In this document: piece by piece, positions 6,083-12,233 of the stretch
Layout: each line of letters starts with the position of its first letter
Position numbering within the stretch: position 1 is the stretch's first letter
NCBI GenBank assembly: GCA_947176685.1
Contig: CAMWRL010000034.1
Span: 1-13,168, forward strand
DNA from: an uncultured Ruminococcus sp.
GTDB lineage: Bacteria; Bacillota; Clostridia; Oscillospirales; Ruminococcaceae
DNA: 13,168 bases
Direction: 5' to 3'
Position numbers and translations under genes: made by a program
Notes under the pieces: generated by a model
Databases searched by the model: none
Told to the model about the DNA's origin: nothing
The model's input: only the letters and a program-made list of their open reading frames with translations

Positions 6083-6112
6083 TATTATTTCACAAGGTCT
6101 GAAAAATATTCA
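6083..6112 (-). promoter_or_regulatory. sigma-G-like (forespore) promoter of spoVAD-spoVAE
   Basis: On the minus strand, TGAATA (6112-6107) contains the sigma-G -35 pattern G-H-A-T-R. After 17 bases comes AATAATA (6089-6083), a one-base departure from the Bacillus sigma-G -10 consensus CATNHTA. No sigma-A promoter of similar quality is present between the ATPase and spoVAD. The -35 element starts exactly on the ATPase TGA. In Bacillus, spoVA is under sigma-G, so both location and sequence agree. Confidence 0.55.
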
Positions 6113-8731
6113 CTGGAAAATTGCACTTATGACAGGTATTGCGGCACTGAATCCGAGAGCAATCAATAATTGATGTGAAGTAAGAGTTACGGTTTCAAAG
6201 ACGGTCTGCAACGGTGGAAATACAACCGCCGCCGCCAACGCTCCGAATGATACAAGCACCGCAAGTACAAGCTTTATGTTGCTGAAAAGATTGATTTTAA
6301 AAATTGATTTTGTTTCGGACTTGCATTCAAAGACATGTATAAGCTGAGACATTACCAAAGTAATAAGTGCGGCAGTACGTCCGGCTTCAAGAGAGCCGCC
6401 CATACGCATAGTTACGGCAAATGAAGCAAGGGTTGACAGTCCGATAAAAACACCTCTGAAAATTATCTTTCCCATAAGACCGTCCGAAAAAAATCCCTCT
6501 GTTGACTTTCTGGGCGGTTTTGTCATAATGTCGCTTTCTGGCGGTTCAAGTCCGAGCGCAACGGCAGGCAGACCGTCGGTTACAAGATTTACAAGCAGTA
6601 TCTGCACCGGTAAAAGCACTATCGGCATACCCATTAAAATCCCCAGAAACATTGTAAGGACTTCGCCTATGTTGCAGGACAATAAATATCTGACAAATTT
6701 CCGGATATTTGAGTAAACGCACCGTCCCTGCTCAACGGCATTGACCAGCGTTGCGAGGTTGTCGTCAAGCAGAATAACGTCTGCCGCCTGTTTTGTTACG
6801 TCCGTTCCGGTAACTCCCATTGCAACACCAACATCGGCTTCTTTTATAGCCGGAGCGTCATTAACACCGTCTCCGGTCATAGTGACTATTTCGCCACGCC
6901 GCTTGAAACTCCTTACAATTCTAAGTTTATGTATTGGCTCGACTCTTGCGAAAACCGTATATTTATGTATTTCACGGTCAAGTTCCTCATCGGACATTCT
7001 GTCAAGTTCAGCACCGGTCATGGCTTTTCCGCCTTTGAGAAGTCCTGCTTTTTTCGCAACCGCAACTGCTGTATTTATGTGGTCTCCGGTAATCATCACC
7101 GTTTTTACAGAAGCGTTTGCACATTTGCGGATAGCAACTTTGGCTTCTTCACGGGGCGGGTCAATCATTCCCGAAAGTCCTAAAAATATTAAATTGCCCC
7201 GTTGCGGTTCAAGACTATCCGAAACACAATAGGCAAGTGCCAGAACTCTTAAAGCCTTGTCGGACATTTCGATAACTTTTTCGGAAATTTCACGGCGTAT
7301 TCTTGGTGTAAGGGTGTTTATACTGCCGTTTTCGTCCATATACTGGGAGCATCTGGAAAGTATAACTTCTTCCGCACCTTTGAAGTAGATTCTTTTTTCA
7401 GAACCAGTTGCACAATGTACTGCCATGAATCTTGTCTCGCTGTCAAAAGGGTATTCGTCAAGTTTCCGGAAACCCGTTTCAAGAGACGCTTTTGTAATAC
7501 CTGCCTTTGCGGCGGCAATAAGCAGGGCTATTTCAGTAGGGTCGCCCGTAACCTGCCATTCACCTTTTCCGGTAAGGTTTCCACGGTTGCGGTTTTTAGG
7601 CTGTTTGATAGTACTTATAGTTGCAGTTGAACATATCACGCCGCACCGCAGGGCTTCTGTAAGGGATTTTTCGTTGTTCGGATTTACCGAAATGTTTTCT
7701 GTACCTTTTGTAAGTCCGCCGTTTATGCGGTAGCCCATTCCGCTGAAGTAATAACTTTCGCCAACGGTGCTTAATTCTGTAACGGTCATTTTGTTTTCTG
7801 TAATAGTTCCGGTTTTGTCGGAGCATATCACGGACGCACAGCCCAGAGTTTCTACACTGTGAAGCTTGTTTACAAGTGCTTTCTGTTTAAGCATACGGTT
7901 TACCGCAAGTGCAAGGGCGATTGTTACAGTAGCCGGAAGACCTTCCGGAATAGCGGCTATAGCGATTGTGATACCTGTCATAAGCATTTCAAAAACGTCT
8001 TCACCTCTGAGTACTCCGGCAAGAAATACTGCCACACATACCACAAGACATATTATTGCCACAACTTTTCCCAGTTCTGCGAGACGCTTCTGTAATGGCG
8101 TCATTTCTTTGTCAATATCGGTCAGCATTTCCGAAATCCTGCCCATTTGTGTACGTTTTCCGGTAGCAATAACCCTTGCCCGACAAACGCCCTTAGTTGC
8201 GGACGTTCCGCAATATACAATATTGTCTTTGTTGAGGGAGTTGTCGGTGTCGTTTGTAAGACCTGCTATTTTTGCGACAGCTTCCGATTCTCCGGTAAGC
8301 ATTGCCTCGTCCGCAAAAAAGCCGAAAGATTTCAGTACAACGCAGTCTGCCGGAATCCTGTCACCGGATTCAATTTCTATAACGTCATCAACCACAAGTT
8401 TTGAAGCTTCTATTTCTTTGAGGTTTCCGTCACGATAACACTTTGCCGTTGGGGAAGTCATTGATTTCAAGGCTTCAAGCGTGTGTTCCGTTCTGTACTC
8501 CTGAATGAATCCAAGTATTGCATTCAACAGAACTATCATTATGATTGTTACAGCATCGGAGATTTCCCCCAGAAGTACAGAAATAACGGTTGCTCCGAGA
8601 AGTATCATTACCATTATGTCTTTGAACTGTCTGAAAAATATTCCGGCGGGATTAGCTTTCCTGCCACTTTCAAGGACGTTTTCGCCCTCCTCTTTAAGCC
8701 TTGCCGAAGCTTCTTTTTCCGTAAGCCCCAT
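6110..8731 (-). CDS. P-type calcium-transporting ATPase (P2-type), 873 aa
   Basis: This membrane pump uses ATP to expel or compartmentalise Ca2+. All P-type landmarks are present. T-G-E-S (146-149) is in the actuator domain and P-E-G-L-P-A (262-267) in M4. The phosphorylated Asp is D305 in D-K-T-G-T. K-G-A-E-E (451-455) is in the nucleotide domain and G-D-G-V-N-D-A-P (620-627) in the hinge. The Ca2+ ligands of SERCA M5 and M6 are conserved in S-C-N-I-G-E (N687, E690) and N-L-V-T-D-G (N715, T718, D719). The M8 glutamate of SERCA appears replaced by Gln, as in plasma-membrane pumps, which suggests one Ca2+ per cycle (inference). The N-terminus is short for the family, but an in-frame stop lies just upstream and GAAAGGGTG precedes ATG 8731. 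Co-directional with spoVAD. A Na+ or other cation pump is less likely. Confidence 0.92.
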   Translation of the reverse strand: MGLTEKEASARLKEEGENVLESGRKANPAGIFFRQFKDIMVMILLGATVISVLLGEISDAVTIIMIVLLNAILGFIQEYRTEHTLEALKSMTSPTAKCYRDGNLKEIEASKLVVDDVIEIESGDRIPADCVVLKSFGFFADEAMLTGESEAVAKIAGLTNDTDNSLNKDNIVYCGTSATKGVCRARVIATGKRTQMGRISEMLTDIDKEMTPLQKRLAELGKVVAIICLVVCVAVFLAGVLRGEDVFEMLMTGITIAIAAIPEGLPATVTIALALAVNRMLKQKALVNKLHSVETLGCASVICSDKTGTITENKMTVTELSTVGESYYFSGMGYRINGGLTKGTENISVNPNNEKSLTEALRCGVICSTATISTIKQPKNRNRGNLTGKGEWQVTGDPTEIALLIAAAKAGITKASLETGFRKLDEYPFDSETRFMAVHCATGSEKRIYFKGAEEVILSRCSQYMDENGSINTLTPRIRREISEKVIEMSDKALRVLALAYCVSDSLEPQRGNLIFLGLSGMIDPPREEAKVAIRKCANASVKTVMITGDHINTAVAVAKKAGLLKGGKAMTGAELDRMSDEELDREIHKYTVFARVEPIHKLRIVRSFKRRGEIVTMTGDGVNDAPAIKEADVGVAMGVTGTDVTKQAADVILLDDNLATLVNAVEQGRCVYSNIRKFVRYLLSCNIGEVLTMFLGILMGMPIVLLPVQILLVNLVTDGLPAVALGLEPPESDIMTKPPRKSTEGFFSDGLMGKIIFRGVFIGLSTLASFAVTMRMGGSLEAGRTAALITLVMSQLIHVFECKSETKSIFKINLFSNIKLVLAVLVSFGALAAAVVFPPLQTVFETVTLTSHQLLIALGFSAAIPVISAIFQ

Positions 8732-8943
8732 ATTATCACCCTTTCAGATGTCTGATTTCGTCATTAAAGAATATGAGGATTTCCGGAAAATTATGCTGAT
8801 ATTTTACAGTATGCAGGATATAAGAGTACGGCGTTATTGGAAATCACATAATTTTCACATTTCTGTCACTGTATTGACTTATAAGCTGTGTATAATGTAA
8901 AAATCGTGAAAAAAGTATTAATTTATCAGAAAAAGGAGTAAAT

Positions 8944-10119
8944 ATGAAAATTTCCGGAATAATCAGAACAGCGGCACTTTCAGTTTGTCTGGTGTCTGCT
9001 GCGGTAGCATTTACAGGGTGCGGCACAAAGGAAGTTGACCTTAACAACTATATCAGCGTTGAGTATCAGGGATATGATACTGTCGGTACGGCTGCGTGGA
9101 CTTTTGACTGCGAAAAGCTTGTAAAGGAAAATCCCGAAGCTTTCGGCATCAAGGGCGACCCGACAAAAAGTGAACTTGCTGAAATAATGGAGGACGTTAA
9201 TGACATTGTTGACGGAAAACTTGATAAAGATTCAGATTTGTCAAACGGCGACAGTATTTCTTATGTCTGGGACGTTGATGCGGACGAAGATTTCAGCGAC
9301 AAATACAAGGTTAAGTTTGTTTATGAAGATAAGAGCTTCACAGTTGACTCACTTGACGAATTGGAGGAATTTGACCCGTTTGAAAATCTTAATGTATCAT
9401 TCAGCGGAATTTCCCCGAACGGCTCGGCAAGCGTAAAGGGCAGTATTGACGCTGTACCAAGTATATACTTTGAAGCGGATAAAACGTCCGGTCTTAAAAA
9501 CGGCGATGTCGTAAAAGTTACCCTTGACAGCTATGAAGATGATATAGAAAGTTATTGTATAAAGTACGGAAAAAAACCGTCAGCTCTTGAAAAAGAATTT
9601 ACAGTAGAGGGATTGTCCGCCTATGTTTCGGCAATAGATGAGATTCCGGAAGATATGCAGGAAAAAATGAAAAATCAGGCTATGGACAGCTTTACAGCAA
9701 GTGCCGCAAAGTGGGCAGACGGAAACAGTCTTGACAGTGCGGAATTTCTCGGATATTATTTCCTCACGCCGAAAGAGGGATTCTATGCGTCGTCAAACAA
9801 TGAAATCTATTGTGTATATAAAATAACTGCTAATATAACTGGCGTTACCGAAGAAAACACGGACGAAGAACAGACAGCGCAGGAAGTCTACTATACATAT
9901 TACCGTTATTCTGATGTGATGATTCTGGAAGACGGTACATGTTCGGTTGACCTCAGCAACGGACGTACAACAAATAATACTGTTGAGAGCCAATATGGTT
10001 CAGTAAATTTCTGGTTTTCCAATTATTACTTCTACGGATACAAGGATTTGGACAGTATGTTTAATGAATGTGTTACAAAGAAAATCGCCGATTGCAATTA
10101 TGAATCAACAGTACAGTAA
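8944..10119 (+). CDS. secreted lipoprotein with an internally duplicated domain, 391 aa
   Basis: The N-terminus has the charge, hydrophobic core and lipobox A-F-T-G-C of a lipoprotein, with lipidated Cys26. The mature protein is very acidic and seems to hold two copies of one module. Copy one has V-E-Y-Q-G-Y-D-x-x-G-T-A (39-50), L-S-N-G-D (99-103) and F-T-V-D-S-L (132-137). Copy two has V-S-F-S-G-I-S-x-x-G-S-A (151-162), L-K-N-G-D (184-188) and F-T-V-E-G-L (219-224). The C-terminal region (about 240-391) is Tyr-rich and unassigned. Similar modules occur in Firmicute surface proteins of unknown function. The start ATG 8944 follows AAAAAGGAG at ideal spacing. The gene is alone, divergent from the ATPase and convergent with mazF, sharing the terminator at 10125-10154. 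No enzyme motif is seen. Confidence 0.85.
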   Translation: MKISGIIRTAALSVCLVSAAVAFTGCGTKEVDLNNYISVEYQGYDTVGTAAWTFDCEKLVKENPEAFGIKGDPTKSELAEIMEDVNDIVDGKLDKDSDLSNGDSISYVWDVDADEDFSDKYKVKFVYEDKSFTVDSLDELEEFDPFENLNVSFSGISPNGSASVKGSIDAVPSIYFEADKTSGLKNGDVVKVTLDSYEDDIESYCIKYGKKPSALEKEFTVEGLSAYVSAIDEIPEDMQEKMKNQAMDSFTASAAKWADGNSLDSAEFLGYYFLTPKEGFYASSNNEIYCVYKITANITGVTEENTDEEQTAQEVYYTYYRYSDVMILEDGTCSVDLSNGRTTNNTVESQYGSVNFWFSNYYFYGYKDLDSMFNECVTKKIADCNYESTVQ

Positions 10120-10124
10120 ATATG

Positions 10125-10154
10125 AAAAGTCCCTTATGGTCAAGGGACTTTTTT
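10125..10154. terminator. bidirectional terminator between the lipoprotein gene and mazF
   Basis: An 11-bp stem, AAAAGTCCCTT (10125-10135) with AAGGGACTTTT (10142-10152), and a six-base loop. The plus strand ends in six T (10149-10154). On the minus strand the run is four T. It starts five bases after the lipoprotein stop and abuts the mazF stop codon, so it serves both converging genes. Confidence 0.88.
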
Positions 10155-10504
10155 CATGTTATTCCAAGCCCGAAGCTTATTGACAGTGCTGTATTTACCT
10201 TATTCATTGCACCCAAATCAAGCTCGCCCATTTTGTCCTTTAGACGTTTTTTGTCAATAGTGCGTATCTGCTCCAGAAGAACTATACTGTCCTTTGAAAG
10301 ACCGCACTTGTCTGCCTGAACCTCGATATGTGTCGGCAGATGCGTTTTGTCACGCTGACTTGTGATTGCAGCGGCGATAACTGTCGGACTGTGTTTGTTG
10401 CCAACATCGTTCTGAACTATAAGTACTGGTCTTATGCCTCCCTGTTCAGAGCCTACCACCGGACTGAGGTCTGCATAATAAATTTCTCCCCTTTTCACTG
10501 ACAT
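10154..10504 (-). CDS. mazF: MazF/PemK-family mRNA endoribonuclease toxin (EndoA type), 116 aa
   Basis: MazF toxins are ribosome-independent, sequence-specific endoribonucleases that halt growth by cutting mRNA. The protein matches Bacillus EndoA/MazF in length (116) and in nearly every conserved block: K-R-G-E-I-Y-Y-A-D-L-S-P-V-V-G-S-E-Q-G-G, R-P-V-L-I-V-Q-N-D, L-P-T-H-I-E and L-L-E-Q-I-R-T-I-D-K. The catalytic Arg25 and Thr48 are in place, so it should be active. The Bacillus enzyme cuts at UACAU, and the same target is plausible here but not shown. AGGAGTG lies nine bases before ATG 10504. The usual antitoxin gene (ndoAI/mazE) should precede it, but only 118 non-coding bases with a good promoter do. 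It converges on the lipoprotein gene. An unlinked antitoxin is likely. Confidence 0.96.
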   Translation of the reverse strand: MSVKRGEIYYADLSPVVGSEQGGIRPVLIVQNDVGNKHSPTVIAAAITSQRDKTHLPTHIEVQADKCGLSKDSIVLLEQIRTIDKKRLKDKMGELDLGAMNKVNTALSISFGLGIT

Positions 10505-10568
10505 AATGTTTCACTCCTGTATTAGATTTTCAGCATAAGCTGATATTATTATTAACGGTATGGTTTGG

Positions 10569-10597
10569 ATTATACGGTTATTTTCATTATATGTAAG
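10569..10597 (-). promoter_or_regulatory. sigma-A promoter of mazF
   Basis: On the minus strand, CTTACA (10597-10592) and a perfect TATAAT (10574-10569) are 17 bases apart, in the gap between the DUF2809-like gene and mazF. Transcription would start near 10562, giving a leader of about 58 bases. This means mazF can be expressed apart from the hydF group. Confidence 0.65.
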
Positions 10598-10622
10598 CAG
10601 GAAAGAAATGGTTTTTGGAATT

Positions 10623-10997
10623 TTATTTGCCGTGGACTTTTCCGGTTATGAATATCAGCAGCAGCGTTACAGCCGTTCCGGCTGCATAGCACAGGAGGTC
10701 AACCGGTGAAAAACTCGTTCCGATAAGCACACGGAAAAATTTTATATCACCCAGTCCCAGAATGTCAACTATGTGGATATATTGCAGAAACTCCACTATA
10801 AATGCAAAAATCATAACTCCTAAAGCAGTAAGATAACTGTTGATTTTCGGAAGAAAGATTTTCACGAAACAGTACACAACCCATACTACAATAACATCAC
10901 CGATATAAGGTCTTATGAAATTGTCGTGTACAAATAATGCTATAAGTATTTCGACAGCAAGCAGCAGCAGAAATCCGGTTATATATCTTTTTTTCAT
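10623..10997 (-). CDS. DUF2809 (VanZ-like) membrane protein, 124 aa
   Basis: A small polytopic membrane protein with about four hydrophobic helices. The segment R-P-Y-I-G-D-V-I-V-V-W-V-V-Y-C-F is typical of DUF2809. The family's F-I-V-E-F-L-Q in helix three and F-S-P-V-D-L-L-C-Y-A-A-G before the last helix are also present. DUF2809 is related in pattern to VanZ, and neither has a settled biochemical role here. The ATG overlaps the hydF TGA as ATGA (10997-10994). There is little Shine-Dalgarno sequence, so its translation should be coupled to hydF. That tie does not by itself show a role in hydrogenase maturation. It is followed by a promoter for mazF rather than a clear terminator. Confidence 0.8.
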   Translation of the reverse strand: MKKRYITGFLLLLAVEILIALFVHDNFIRPYIGDVIVVWVVYCFVKIFLPKINSYLTALGVMIFAFIVEFLQYIHIVDILGLGDIKFFRVLIGTSFSPVDLLCYAAGTAVTLLLIFITGKVHGK

Positions 10998-12181
10998 AGC
11001 AGTTTCACCAAATCGGGAAAAATTTCAATACTGCGTGCAAGAATGCCGTTCATAAGTGCAAGAGCTGTTCCGTAATTTGTAAACGGCACATTCTGGTCAA
11101 GTGCGGACTTCATTCTATAAGTAACTTCACGTTCGTTAAGCATACAGCCACCGCAGTGAATAACAAGTCTGTATGGTGTGAGGTCTTCCGGAAACTCTTT
11201 TCCGGAAGTAAGCTTTATATTGATATTTTTTCCGGTGAATTTTTTCAGCAGTGCCGGAAGCTTCACACTTCCTATGTCACCGCACTGTCTGTGATGGGTA
11301 CAGCCTTCAGAAATTAAAATTTTATCGCCGTCATTCAGTTCACGGACAGCGGATGCACCTTTTACGGCGGTTTCAAGGAAACCTTTATAACGTGCCATGA
11401 GTATTGAAAACGACGTAAGCGGAATATTTTCCGGTACAATTCTGCTGACGTACCCGAACGCCTGACTGTCTGTTATTACCATTCGGGGAGACGGGATTTT
11501 CCGGAGAGTTTCGGCAAGCTGAAACTCTTTCGTTACAACTGCTATGGAATTGTTGTCAAGAATATCACGGATAGTCTGTTGTTGCGGAAGTATAAGGCGA
11601 CCTTTGGGTGCGGCGGCATCTATGGGAGTTACAAGAATGATTATATCATTCTCATTAATCAGGTCTCCGACTATTTGCTTTTCGGTATTCTTAACCATAA
11701 GTGAAGCGATTTTTTCTTTAAGTTCGTGGATATTCGTGTTATTTAACGAACTGACGGAAATTTCATTCTGACCGCACGGAATATTTTTCAGGTCTGATTT
11801 GTTATAGGCTATGATATACGGAATATTTTTCTGTTGAAAAAGTTCAATAAGTTCGTTGTCCGTACCGGATAATCCGGTTTCACTGTCAACAACCAGTACG
11901 GCTATATCGGTACGGTTTAGAATCTGTTTTGTTTTCCGGACACGCATTTCACCTAACTGTCCGCTGTCGTCATAACCTGCCGTGTCCGTAATCACAACTG
12001 CACCTAACGGCAGTAACTCCATAGCTTTTGAAACGGGGTCTGTAGTAGTGCCTTTCACATCTGAAACCACTGACATTTCCTGATTGGTCACGGCGTTTAC
12101 AAGACTTGATTTTCCGGCATTTCTTTTTCCGAAAAATCCTATATGGATTCTTTCGCCGGACGGTGTGTCGTTAAGGCTCAT
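10994..12181 (-). CDS. hydF: [FeFe] hydrogenase H-cluster maturation GTPase HydF, 395 aa
   Basis: HydF is the GTPase and scaffold on which the 2Fe subcluster of [FeFe] hydrogenase is built by HydE and HydG before transfer to the apo-hydrogenase. The N-terminal G domain shows P-loop G-K-R-N-A-G-K-S (18-25), D-T-A-G and N-K-S-D. The dimerisation domain is central. The C-terminal cluster domain has C294-x-H296 and H342-C343-x2-C346, matching the HydF pattern C-x-H-x(44-53)-H-C-x2-C that binds the 4Fe-4S cluster. ATG 12181 follows AAAAGGAGG at good spacing; the frame is open further upstream to 12385, but that part lies in the malic enzyme gene and its products look random. The gene lies downstream of malic enzyme, beyond a terminator-like hairpin, and overlaps the DUF2809 gene. 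HydE, HydG and the hydrogenase are not in this window. Confidence 0.96.
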   Translation of the reverse strand: MSLNDTPSGERIHIGFFGKRNAGKSSLVNAVTNQEMSVVSDVKGTTTDPVSKAMELLPLGAVVITDTAGYDDSGQLGEMRVRKTKQILNRTDIAVLVVDSETGLSGTDNELIELFQQKNIPYIIAYNKSDLKNIPCGQNEISVSSLNNTNIHELKEKIASLMVKNTEKQIVGDLINENDIIILVTPIDAAAPKGRLILPQQQTIRDILDNNSIAVVTKEFQLAETLRKIPSPRMVITDSQAFGYVSRIVPENIPLTSFSILMARYKGFLETAVKGASAVRELNDGDKILISEGCTHHRQCGDIGSVKLPALLKKFTGKNINIKLTSGKEFPEDLTPYRLVIHCGGCMLNEREVTYRMKSALDQNVPFTNYGTALALMNGILARSIEIFPDLVKLL

Positions 12182-12196
12182 AAAATTCCTCCTTTT

Positions 12197-12227
12197 AAAA
12201 ATCCGGACAGTCCTGAGACCGTCCGGA
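12197..12227 (-). terminator. terminator-like hairpin between malic enzyme and hydF
   Basis: On the minus strand, TCCGGACGGTC (12227-12217), loop TCAG and GACTGTCCGGA (12212-12202) form an 11-bp stem with one G-T pair, followed by five T (12201-12197). The T-run is followed at once by AAAAGGAGG, the hydF ribosome site. I see no promoter between hairpin and start codon, so hydF expression depends on read-through, RNA processing, or a start inside the malic enzyme gene. Confidence 0.8.
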
Positions 12228-12233
12228 GAATGT

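Noticed and set aside
6120..8438. Several plus-strand frames over the ATPase
   Set aside because: They are mirror frames of the ATPase coding sequence, with Ser/Thr/Arg-rich nonsense products, while the minus strand shows every P-type motif.
8874..8896. TTGACT plus TATAAT as a promoter for the 8944 lipoprotein
   Set aside because: The boxes are only 11 bases apart. Pairing TTGACT with TAAAAA (8898-8903) gives 18 bases but a weak -10. A promoter is likely here but cannot be fixed.
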